64,000 bases of DNA. Origin: Arthrospiribacter ruber (GTDB lineage Bacteria > Bacteroidota > Bacteroidia > Cytophagales > Cyclobacteriaceae). The stretch is taken from assembly GCF_019343195.1 (NCBI RefSeq), contig NZ_RPHB01000009.1, positions 62,001 through 126,000 of the forward strand, read 5' to 3'. The translations under genes and the position numbers were made by a program. The notes under the pieces were generated by a model. That model was not told the origin of the DNA and searched no databases. It saw only the letters and a list, made by a program, of their open reading frames with translations. Of this stretch, positions 17,089 through 24,836 are shown in pieces. Each line of letters begins with the position of its first letter. Positions within the stretch are counted from its first letter, which is position 1.

Positions 17089-18569
17089 TTTATTGGTCGT
17101 TCCGAAAATAATAATCTAACAAAATACACCGCCATTCCCAAAAACATCAGGCTAAAAGGAAAAGCAAACACTATCAGCAATTGGGAAACTGACTCTAAAA
17201 GAGCCTCTTTGCCTATCAGCATCAATCCTATCGTAATGAGTCCTATCATCAAACCCCAAAATACACGATAGGTTTTTCCTGGACTGACATTTCCTTCGTC
17301 ACTGAACATCCCCAAAACGTAAATGGCCGAATCTACCGATGTAATCAGAAATGTAAAGACCAAAATCAAGCCAACCAATTTTGTCAGTATAGGAATCGGG
17401 AAATAACCTAAGAAAATAAAAATACCTGTGTAAATCGAATCCAAATCCGTGGCTTCAAGCTGCCCGGATTCTAATAGCTGAAAAGCACTTTGGCCAAATA
17501 CAGTAAACCAAACAAATGTGCCCAATGCCGGTATGACCAAGACAGCGAGAATAAATTCCCGGATACTCCTCCCCTTCGAAATCCTGGCTATAAAAACTCC
17601 AGTAAAAGGTGCCCAAGCCAGCCAAAAAGCCCAGTAGAAATAGGTCCATTCTTCTAAAAAACCTGCACTGACTTTGAATCTGCCCAGATTGAGGGACATG
17701 GGTATGAATTCATACAGGTATGTTCCCAGTACAGTCAAAAAGCCAGATCCAATCCCGTTTTTCCAACCAAAAGAAATCAGGAAAAGCAATAGAAATGTTG
17801 CCAAACCAAGGTTGAAATTGGACAGGTTACGGATACCTTTACGCATGCCCAGAAGTGCCGAAGCGGTGGCAATTCCAGTCACTAACATCACTACCAAAAG
17901 GGCTTGAAGGGAGTGGGTTTCCATGCCTAGCAAATACCCTATAGCTTCGAGCAACTGCCGGGATCCAAGACCCAAAGCAGCCACGACTCCCAATAAGGTA
18001 CAGATAATGGTCAATAAATTCATCAATATCCCTAAAACACTGGATTGAACAGGTCTTGGTAAAAGAGATGAAGCCAATGCCTTTGCTCCTTTGTGGTACA
18101 TCACGAATGCCATGATCAGCCCAAAAGTCCCATAGAATGCCCATGGAGTCAGCCCCCAATGGAAAAACGTGTACTGAAGGGCAAAATCTCCTGAACTTAG
18201 AAGAGAGGATCTGGGCGGGTTTTGAAAGTAGTATACCGGTTCCTGAACTGCCCTGAGCAATAGTCCCGCGCCCATTCCTGTACTGTAGAGCATGGCTATC
18301 CAAGAGAACCAACTGAAAGCAGGCTTGGATTCACCCAAGCTCATTTTTCCCCCAGATGAAAATGCCAAAAACAACAACAGCACAACCGAAAGAAAGCCTA
18401 ACAGCAGGTAGTAAAAGCCAAATTTACCCAGAAGAAAAGAAGAGGAATGGTTTAAAACATTTTTTGAATTTTCTGGAAATAAAAATGCCAATACCAAAAA
18501 AAGTACGCAAAAAATTCCAACAGGTATTAAAGTGGATTTTTTGGGGTTTTTGACAGGAGCAAAAATCAT
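17085..18569 (-). CDS. BCCT family betaine-type transporter
   Basis: A 494-residue inner-membrane transporter with about 12 helices. Family blocks are clear: STGMGAGLLLRAVQEP (glycine-rich TM3 segment), FHWGLTPWAFYGTFGL (aromatic-box helix) and WTYFYWAFWLAWAPFTGVF, followed by ARISKGRSIREFILAVL. BCCT proteins carry trimethylammonium compounds such as glycine betaine. It is translationally coupled to egtB, and hercynine and ergothioneine are themselves trimethylammonium betaines. One of them, or a betaine methyl donor, is a plausible substrate. That link is inference from gene order. Confidence 0.92.
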   Translation of the reverse strand: MIFAPVKNPKKSTLIPVGIFCVLFLVLAFLFPENSKNVLNHSSSFLLGKFGFYYLLLGFLSVVLLLFLAFSSGGKMSLGESKPAFSWFSWIAMLYSTGMGAGLLLRAVQEPVYYFQNPPRSSLLSSGDFALQYTFFHWGLTPWAFYGTFGLIMAFVMYHKGAKALASSLLPRPVQSSVLGILMNLLTIICTLLGVVAALGLGSRQLLEAIGYLLGMETHSLQALLVVMLVTGIATASALLGMRKGIRNLSNFNLGLATFLLLFLISFGWKNGIGSGFLTVLGTYLYEFIPMSLNLGRFKVSAGFLEEWTYFYWAFWLAWAPFTGVFIARISKGRSIREFILAVLVIPALGTFVWFTVFGQSAFQLLESGQLEATDLDSIYTGIFIFLGYFPIPILTKLVGLILVFTFLITSVDSAIYVLGMFSDEGNVSPGKTYRVFWGLMIGLITIGLMLIGKEALLESVSQLLIVFAFPFSLMFLGMAVYFVRLLFSERPIK

Positions 18570-18611
18570 AAGTAAGGGTTCCCGAGCATCTAGATTGCCA
18601 ATTTGATAAAA

Positions 18612-18893
18612 TCAAGGCTTCACTTCCACCCCACGCCAAAATGCCACAAAATTCTCAATTTCTTTGGCGGCAGGCTTGGTATTGGGATAGTACCAGGCAG
18701 CATCTTTATTCAATTCCGCATTTACTTCAATGTGGTAGTAGGATGCCTCCCCTTTCCAAGGGCAGGTAGTATGGGTGTCAGATTTCCTGAAGAAATTCCT
18801 GTAAATCTTATCATGAGGAAAATAATGATTTCCTTCTATTTGTATGGTTTTATCACTTTCTGCGATGACTTGATTGTTCCAGATTGCTTTCAT
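18612..18893 (-). CDS. DUF427 domain protein
   Basis: A 93-residue single-domain protein with the DUF427 pattern MKAIWNNQVIAESDKT, then CPWKGEASYYHIEV and AAWYYPNTKPAAKEIENFVAFW. The length equals the domain, so it appears intact. The function is unknown. It is the first gene of the leftward run into the BCCT transporter and egtBD (42 bp to the transporter). A palindromic mobile element lies upstream. Confidence 0.88.
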   Translation of the reverse strand: MKAIWNNQVIAESDKTIQIEGNHYFPHDKIYRNFFRKSDTHTTCPWKGEASYYHIEVNAELNKDAAWYYPNTKPAAKEIENFVAFWRGVEVKP

Positions 18894-18944
18894 GATTATT
18901 TTTCTTTTAAAATTGACAACAGCTCGAATTTTGTATTCTTAATA

Positions 18945-19068
18945 CAATGTCATTTATGTTTAGGGTAACTTTTCCAAAGTTCTGATTTGTAAACAATGTT
19001 TGTTTTTACTGTTAACCCTACTTTGGAAAAGTTTAAATTCAACTTGTAGTCTTATCTAAACGACATTG
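18945..19068. mobile_element. 124-bp MITE-like element, family 2
   Basis: The ends read CAATGTCATTTATGTTTAG and CTAAACGACATTG, which are inverted copies. Inside, AACTTTTCCAAAGT (18967-18980) and ACTTTGGAAAAGTT (19020-19033) are perfect 14-bp inverted copies. The element is bounded by an exact 10-bp direct repeat, ATTCTTAATA, at 18935-18944 and 19069-19078. It has no open frame. It lies between the stop of the DUF2062 gene and the start of the DUF427 gene and could affect expression of the egt operon. Confidence 0.75.
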
Positions 19069-19126
19069 ATTCTTAATATACAACATTAAACTTTGCCTGC
19101 ATTGATTCCATCAGTGGTTTTGCTGT

Positions 19127-19615
19127 TTACCCACTCCCCTCATAATCCTCCACAGTACTTTTTATTCTTCCCAATTGTTTCCATCGTGCCGCTTGGAAAA
19201 ACAGCAAATACAAGCCTAGGCACAATGGAGTAGCCACTATAAACCAGCCAATTACTCCCATCGCCAGCCTGCTGGAAAACTCCGTAATCAACTCCAAAAT
19301 CCCTGAAGAAAATGTAGTATTGAGTTGATCCAAATCAATAGGGTAAGGTTTTGCCCCTACCATAAATTCGCCAATCCTGATAAAGGGGATAATCCCCACC
19401 AATTGCACCGGAGTGAGCAGGTAACTTACACTCATGGCTAAAGGCAGGTTCAGCTTTAATTTTACCATGGCCAAAACCAACAATGCCGTAGTCGTACCCA
19501 ATACCGGAAAAATACTGATGTAAACAGTGAGCGCAAGACAGAGGGCCAGGTCTTTTGGACTCAGACCCTGTTTTAAAAAATACTTTATTTTTTTTCTAAA
19601 CTTCCGGAAATTCAT
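19127..19615 (-). CDS. DUF2062 membrane protein
   Basis: A 162-residue protein with three to four hydrophobic helices. The DUF2062 hallmark is KQGLSPKDLALCLALTVYISIFPVLGTTT, with SYLLTPVQLVGIIPFIRIGE next, then a C-terminal helix and a basic tail. In other bacteria this domain is found alone or fused to glycosyltransferases; its function is unknown. It is leftward and separated from the DUF427 gene by a mobile element, so it may be a separate transcription unit. Confidence 0.85.
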   Translation of the reverse strand: MNFRKFRKKIKYFLKQGLSPKDLALCLALTVYISIFPVLGTTTALLVLAMVKLKLNLPLAMSVSYLLTPVQLVGIIPFIRIGEFMVGAKPYPIDLDQLNTTFSSGILELITEFSSRLAMGVIGWFIVATPLCLGLYLLFFQAARWKQLGRIKSTVEDYEGSG

Positions 19616-19748
19616 CTGCTTTATACTCGCTTCTTTATGGGAACCTTCAATTAAGCCAAATTGATTCCAAATACCCTACAATTCCTGATTTTTTGAGTGG
19701 TGTCTGGACTTTTTTATAATTTGCCATTTGATTGAACATAAATGATTT

Positions 19749-19900
19749 TATGTATATACGGGACTTTGCCACTAATGAAATTAAGCTTGGATTTTCAGGT
19801 TAAATCGATATTTATTGAAATTAGATACTTATAGATATTGGTTTGGAACACCCATTTGTATCAGAAATTGAGGCTACTGGTAAAGAAGCGTATGATAATG
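19749..19900 (-). mobile_element. MITE-like element, family 1, copy C (inverted)
   Basis: A 152-bp element in reverse orientation to copies A and B. On the plus strand it starts TATGTATATACGGGACTTTGCCAC and ends CTGGTAAAGAAGCGTATGATAATG. These are the terminal inverted repeats of the family. It has an exact 8-bp direct repeat, AATGATTT, at 19741-19748 and 19901-19908. This is the cleanest target duplication of the three. It occupies half of the 312-bp gap upstream of the voltage-sensor gene. Confidence 0.82.
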
Positions 19901-19927
19901 AATGATTTTTAAGAACAACCATCAAAA

Positions 19928-21028
19928 ATGGAAAAAGAAAGTCAAATAGCGCCAAACCTTTTGGCTGAAAAAGTCAGGAACTGTAGCAACCCATACATTC
20001 TTTTTCAGCTGGAAAAAATACTCGAAAGAGACTCCGCTTTGAAGGATATGGCGAAAATTACCGAAGCTTTTCCCATGCTCTTGGAAGATACTGCTCCCCG
20101 AGACATGCGTATCCTGAAAAACCAGTGCCCACCAAAGTCTACGCACTTGGCCAAGTATGAAAACTTCATGACACCGATCATGTATGGCCTGGGTTTGCTG
20201 ATGCTGGTTCTCGCAGCGGCATTAATCAACTTATTAGCCCACGAAGGGGAAAACATCTCCGTGGCCATTTTTCAAAGTAAAGTTGCATGGATCTATCTGG
20301 CAGGCTGGGGAATTTTTATGCTGGAGTTTTTTGTCATGAATTTTCTCAGGAAAAAAAGTCCTCAAAAAGTAGACAAAGGCGTATTTCTCGGAAGGATACA
20401 ATCGCTTCTTTTCCCTCCGGTCAGAATGGGGGCAAGACACCTGTACGATCCGGATTTTCAATGGATCCCTTTTTTGGGATGGTCTTACAGAAACGAAGGG
20501 ATGTTGAGACATCTTAAAGAAAAATTTTCCATCCCTATGATTGTTATCGCTTTGTTGATCATCCCTGTATTGGTGATAGAATGGAAATTTTATGAAGAAG
20601 TAGAGGCATACTTAAATACCGACCTCTCCTTTGTATTGGATCTTGCCCAAGCTTTCATCTGGCTGGCTTTTGCATTTGAGTTTATCTTGATGGTATCCCT
20701 TAGCAGGGAAAAAATTGATTACGTGCAAAAAAACTGGATAGACCTCCTGATCATTCTTTTGCCGTTTATTGCCTTTGTCAGGACCATGCGAATCATCAAA
20801 GTAGCCCGGCTTTCCCAACTTGCCAGAGGGTACAAACTCAGAGGATTATTAATGAAAGCAAGGCAGGGACTCTTTTTTGCAGGATTTTTTTATAGAATCC
20901 TCACCCTCAAGAATTACCAGATGAAATCACTGAAAAAGAAATTGGAGAAAAACCTGAAAGAAAGAGAAACCATAGAAGAGGAAATCATGGAACTCTACAG
21001 AATTATCAGTAAAGACCAAAAGGGCTGA
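19928..21028 (+). CDS. Voltage-sensor-only membrane protein with C-terminal coiled coil
   Basis: A 366-residue protein. After about 80 cytoplasmic residues come two hydrophobic helices (about 84-104 and 117-138), then four more that fit a voltage-sensor domain. S1 is about 201-218 and S2 about 236-257 with Glu251. S3 is about 270-283 with Asp272 in NWIDLLIILLPF. S4 carries Arg285, Arg288, Lys291 and Arg294 at three-residue spacing. No pore helix or TxGYG filter follows; residues 330-366 are a charged coiled coil. Annotated relatives are usually called ion transporters or potassium channels. Layout is closer to a proton channel or sensor, but that is inference. Confidence 0.72.
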   Translation: MEKESQIAPNLLAEKVRNCSNPYILFQLEKILERDSALKDMAKITEAFPMLLEDTAPRDMRILKNQCPPKSTHLAKYENFMTPIMYGLGLLMLVLAAALINLLAHEGENISVAIFQSKVAWIYLAGWGIFMLEFFVMNFLRKKSPQKVDKGVFLGRIQSLLFPPVRMGARHLYDPDFQWIPFLGWSYRNEGMLRHLKEKFSIPMIVIALLIIPVLVIEWKFYEEVEAYLNTDLSFVLDLAQAFIWLAFAFEFILMVSLSREKIDYVQKNWIDLLIILLPFIAFVRTMRIIKVARLSQLARGYKLRGLLMKARQGLFFAGFFYRILTLKNYQMKSLKKKLEKNLKERETIEEEIMELYRIISKDQKG

Positions 21029-21040
21029 ATCCTTGAATGC

Positions 21041-21769
21041 TCAATACTCTACCCTCAAGTCTTCCAGGACAATCTCTGAAAGCAACTCCAACTCACCTTG
21101 GACAAACAATTCCTCCAACCCCTCAAGAGAAGTTTCTTTGTTAACAGGCTTGTAGTTTTCATAATCCTGCAATACCAGACCTTCTATTTCGTGTCTATTG
21201 CCTGCTTTTCGGAACCGGACCCCTCCACCCTCTGTCAGATAAGAATAAGCCAAATAATCGATCAGGTAAGAGTCCTGATTGATCCAATACAAAAATTCAT
21301 CTTCAAAATCTTCTCCTCCCCCATCTTCTGAAAAGGTCACTTTTACCACATGATATCCTTGACCTGAAATTTCTGTTTCACCAAGGTATTCTTTGTAAAC
21401 CGCAGGATCATTGAGACCGTAAGGCAGAAAAGCAAAATAAGCTACTGAATTGACCGAATTGGAATAAGCACGGATCCATTTATCCTCCAGTTCCACGGGG
21501 ATTCCGTCCACTGTCCTTGTAAATCCGGCATTGTTGAGCACATCCTTTACCCTACCAGTAGAATCAGTAAACTCTCTTGTATACTCGAAAAAATCAGGCG
21601 ACTTGAATATCCCATACTCCCTTTCTCTAAATGTGAAGCTGATCTTTGCCTTCTCGAAACGCTTGCCACCATGAGCTTCAATAGCCCTGTCTATTACTTT
21701 TTCTGCCTCTGAACTTTGCTCGCAGGACAACAAGAAAAGAACAATAGACAGGCACATTAAAATCCGCAT
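21041..21769 (-). CDS. DUF6503 family lipoprotein (1)
   Basis: A 242-residue lipoprotein (lipobox in LFLLSCEQSS). The start of the mature part, KVIDRAIEAHGGKRFEKAKISFTFRER, matches the Bacteroidota DUF6503 family. Periodic beta strands follow (FLYWINQDSYLIDYLAYSY), as in LolA/LolB-like half-barrels. The function is unknown; a lipid or lipoprotein carrier fold is my inference from strand pattern. It is the last gene of a leftward run and is paralogous to the gene 115 bp upstream. Confidence 0.75.
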   Translation of the reverse strand: MRILMCLSIVLFLLSCEQSSEAEKVIDRAIEAHGGKRFEKAKISFTFREREYGIFKSPDFFEYTREFTDSTGRVKDVLNNAGFTRTVDGIPVELEDKWIRAYSNSVNSVAYFAFLPYGLNDPAVYKEYLGETEISGQGYHVVKVTFSEDGGGEDFEDEFLYWINQDSYLIDYLAYSYLTEGGGVRFRKAGNRHEIEGLVLQDYENYKPVNKETSLEGLEELFVQGELELLSEIVLEDLRVEY

Positions 21770-21883
21770 ATATTTAAGGTTAATTGGGATGGATTACATT
21801 GCTTCAAATCAGAAAGCAAATTTAAAGGTTTTAGTCATACCTGCTTTCTTCAATTTAGGGCAGAAAAACCGGACGGTCAATAT

Positions 21884-22612
21884 CTACTTTTTATACATAC
21901 CATAAGCATACAGGGCCCTGCGGTATAAGTGATTTCCAGCAGAATCCACCCTGAAACTCTCTCTTTGTGCGGGCATCAAAACACCCAAGCTTCTATCCCA
22001 GGCATGGTTGTACACAAGGCTGTAATGATCAGCTGTTTTTACTTTATAAGCAAAAATCTCAAAACTCTTTGGATGGAAATAGTACCACCATACGTCCACA
22101 TCCGGATCACTTGGGTCCCCGTCAATGACTTTGACAGTTTCCATCACCAAACCTCCGGGAAGTTCATTTTTCCCTTCATAAGTAAGGTGTTTTTCCTTTT
22201 CAAGAAGGTCAAAAGGCTTGGTCAAAACGTAATATGCGGCATCTATATCCCGCTTTTTAGCAGCTAAAAACCCCTCATTTTGGATATCATTGCTACCCAT
22301 CCAATATTGGGTTTTCTGCCCATCAAAGACCACTCTATGGGAAATACCATCTTTCTCCCAACTCATTTTAGCCTCAAGATAAGGTTTGATGCGAAACTCA
22401 TTTTCTTGGACGGAGTTGGTTTCCAGTTCTCCTGACTCGTCAAAGAGCCAAATCTCCCTGACCATAGAAATCGACTGCAATTCTTCCCAAGCTAGCTGAC
22501 CACCATGAGCCTCTATGGATTTTTCTATGATAGAAACGGCCTGCTTGTCCCTCGAAGAACAGGAGCTTAGAAGGCAAATTGAAATAATGAGAAAGTAATA
22601 CTTAATGTTCAT
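21884..22612 (-). CDS. DUF6503-like family lipoprotein (2)
   Basis: A 242-residue lipoprotein with lipobox LLSSCSS. Its start, SIIEKSIEAHGGQLAWEELQSISMVREIW, aligns with the downstream paralogue (IEKxIEAHGG versus IDRxIEAHGG), and both have the same length. The middle holds DPDVDVWWYYFHPKSFEIFAYK. The role is unknown. The start overlaps the end of the GT-C glycosyltransferase gene by 11 bp, so translation may be coupled. The pair may have arisen by tandem duplication, although the C-terminal halves have diverged. Confidence 0.72.
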   Translation of the reverse strand: MNIKYYFLIISICLLSSCSSRDKQAVSIIEKSIEAHGGQLAWEELQSISMVREIWLFDESGELETNSVQENEFRIKPYLEAKMSWEKDGISHRVVFDGQKTQYWMGSNDIQNEGFLAAKKRDIDAAYYVLTKPFDLLEKEKHLTYEGKNELPGGLVMETVKVIDGDPSDPDVDVWWYYFHPKSFEIFAYKVKTADHYSLVYNHAWDRSLGVLMPAQRESFRVDSAGNHLYRRALYAYGMYKK

Positions 22613-23921
22613 GGACCTTTACTTTGTATGCTTTACTAGCAAGGGACGAAAATAGGAAGAAAATCACTACTCCGTACTCCAAAAATATTAAAACAAAATT
22701 TTCCTTTACCGGAATGGTCTGATAAGCACTGTACGACAAGAAAACCACGGCAGTCCATGCCAGAAAAATCCTATCTCTTATCAATACACTGAGACCAAAA
22801 GCAGGAATAAGGTACCAAGGATGTACTACCGGCTGAAGCAATAAGTAAATGAGGTAAATCCAAACCCCACCTTGCACCAGTTGCTGAAGCGAACCCACTT
22901 TCCACAAATAGGCAAAAAGCAATATCCCAAAAAGGGTCACAGCACTAAGAATCGGAACCAGATAAATAATTGGATTGTATCCAACAAACCCTGACCAAAT
23001 CTCTCTTATCAGGTAATAAAAGGATGCATTGAATTCGAAACTATTTTGGTACAATTGAAAACTGCTCCAAAATCCGGAAAATGAATTCCCGAAAAAAAGA
23101 GGGCTTAGAAAAAACACTGTCCCCACACCTGCAAAAATCAGAAAAGTCCGCAAATTTATACCAGACCAGGATCTTAACCACAAAGGACCCAAAATCAGTG
23201 GGGTAAGCTTCAAACCTGAAGCCAAGGACCAGGCCAAACCCGACTGCTTTGACCTGCTTCTCTCCCAACTGTACACTGCAAGAAGAAGAAAAGCCAACAC
23301 CATGCCTTCAAAGTGCAGGTTGCCACTCAATTCTAATATGACCAATGGATTGAAAGCATATAACCATAGAAAATTAAGCGGTAAATTCTTCAAATGTATA
23401 ATCTGGAACAGAAGAAAAAAAGTAATCGCTTCAAATCCCAAAATGACAAACCTCAGAAGGATTACATTCGCAAGGAGGTTTTCCCCAGCTAAAGCTGAAA
23501 TCCAAAATACAAACTGATGCAATGGAGGGTATACTGAGTAATACTCAGGTGAATTCATACCTTTTAGCAAGGATTGCCAATAGGCACTTTCTCCAAATCC
23601 AAACAACTCAGCGGATTCCACAGGAAGATGAAGGTAGGGGTTGACTCCATGATACAGCAGCTGACCATCAAATACAAACCTGTAAAAATCATCCGACAGT
23701 ACCGGTATGGAAAATAAAAACAGCAATCTCAAGATAGCAGCAGCAAGAATACCTTCCCAGAGCCTGAGTGTCAACTTTTCTCTAAAAAAGGCTACATAAT
23801 ACGTCCCAAACAAAATGGCATACAAACCCAACTGCCACCAAAAATCCCTCCTCTCCAAGAAATAAGCCATAGCCAGAAAAGCCACGGCATGTACGAGTAG
23901 GAGTAAGATTTTTTTCACCAC
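22602..23921 (-). CDS. GT-C fold membrane glycosyltransferase
   Basis: A 439-residue multi-spanning protein with about 11 helices. The first periplasmic loop has the acidic motif SDDFYRFVFDGQLL, typical of polyprenyl-phosphate-sugar-dependent mannosyltransferases (GT-C, MptA/GT87-like). NPLVILELSGNLHFEGMVLA and SGLKLTPLILGPLW are further family-like blocks. It would use a lipid-linked sugar, and the GT2 enzyme upstream in the same run could supply it. The start codon is GTG at 23921, with another GTG directly after it. The acceptor is unknown. Confidence 0.8.
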   Translation of the reverse strand: MVKKILLLLVHAVAFLAMAYFLERRDFWWQLGLYAILFGTYYVAFFREKLTLRLWEGILAAAILRLLFLFSIPVLSDDFYRFVFDGQLLYHGVNPYLHLPVESAELFGFGESAYWQSLLKGMNSPEYYSVYPPLHQFVFWISALAGENLLANVILLRFVILGFEAITFFLLFQIIHLKNLPLNFLWLYAFNPLVILELSGNLHFEGMVLAFLLLAVYSWERSRSKQSGLAWSLASGLKLTPLILGPLWLRSWSGINLRTFLIFAGVGTVFFLSPLFFGNSFSGFWSSFQLYQNSFEFNASFYYLIREIWSGFVGYNPIIYLVPILSAVTLFGILLFAYLWKVGSLQQLVQGGVWIYLIYLLLQPVVHPWYLIPAFGLSVLIRDRIFLAWTAVVFLSYSAYQTIPVKENFVLIFLEYGVVIFFLFSSLASKAYKVKVHEH

Positions 23922-23935
23922 AGGGGTTATACTGC

Positions 23936-24826
23936 TTAATTTTTAAGATTGAGCTCCTTTCTTAGAAACTCATCCTCCACTTTATTTCTTGTCCAATAAT
24001 CCACTACTTTCAGACCTTTTCGTGAAGCTTTGGTCACTTCCTTACTTCCGTCAGAGCGGGTATCTTCCTCTTCCCAGGCCATGATCTGATATGGAAATTC
24101 TTTCTCAAAGTCAACTTTAAGTACTCGGTTGCCATTGCTGTAGGTCACTTCTACCTGACTCCTGTTGTTGCTGATGTCCCTCACCCTCACAAAGGCCTCT
24201 TGCGCTTCAAAGCCCTTATGGGTAAATCTTTGATAAAATAAGGAGGGCATCATGGAGACACTTCCGGTAGGAATCTGATTGGGATTGATCCGGATGAGGT
24301 TCCAAAGGTCATCTTCAGAAAGCCCGCTGAAAGAAAAACTGTCATCTCCTTCTTTTTCGAAATAAGAGAAAATTTTGCCTGAATAACTGTCCCCACTTTT
24401 CAGATTGAGCTGCACGAAAGATTGCCCACACCATTCCTGTGAGGACATGGTAAATTTGACACCATTAGACTGTTCCTTGGTAGGGGTAAAAGCGGACAGC
24501 ATCATGTGATAAGGATAAATCCCTGTCACAAAATCCCTAGTCTGATTCATTTTGATCACAGACTGCTTGTCTCTCCCTGCTTGATCCGGGTTATCCAGTT
24601 TGACCTGATTGCTACGTGAAAAATCCTCCGTTACAAAAACCAATACTGCCTCCCCTTCTCTAGCTTCCCCATAGCGGTACTGGGTAAGGTCAAAACTGCT
24701 GATTTCTGCTTTTCCCTGAAACCAATATCTTCCCCAAGCTTCGAAATCTACATCTTCTCTTTGAGGCTGGCTGCATGAAAATACAACAGACAAAAAGGCT
24801 ATACCAAAAATGAGTTTTTTCAACAT
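23936..24826 (-). CDS. Uncharacterised lipoprotein
   Basis: A 296-residue protein with lipobox SVVFSC at the N-terminus. The mature part contains FEAWGRYWFQGKAEISSFDLTQYRYGE, YPYHMMLSAFTPTKE and SSQEWCGQSFVQLNLK. I recall Bacteroidota proteins of this kind annotated as septum formation inhibitor Maf, but there is no Maf nucleotide-pyrophosphatase motif here, so that name would be misleading. It sits between Gfo/Idh and GT-C genes in one leftward run. The role is unknown. Confidence 0.75.
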   Translation of the reverse strand: MLKKLIFGIAFLSVVFSCSQPQREDVDFEAWGRYWFQGKAEISSFDLTQYRYGEAREGEAVLVFVTEDFSRSNQVKLDNPDQAGRDKQSVIKMNQTRDFVTGIYPYHMMLSAFTPTKEQSNGVKFTMSSQEWCGQSFVQLNLKSGDSYSGKIFSYFEKEGDDSFSFSGLSEDDLWNLIRINPNQIPTGSVSMMPSLFYQRFTHKGFEAQEAFVRVRDISNNRSQVEVTYSNGNRVLKVDFEKEFPYQIMAWEEEDTRSDGSKEVTKASRKGLKVVDYWTRNKVEDEFLRKELNLKN

Positions 24827-24836
24827 GTCAGTTAAG

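Noticed and set aside
23936-24826. Annotation as septum formation inhibitor Maf
   Set aside because: The protein is a 296-residue lipoprotein and lacks the Maf/HAM1-like nucleotide pyrophosphatase motifs; the name seems to be a propagated database label.
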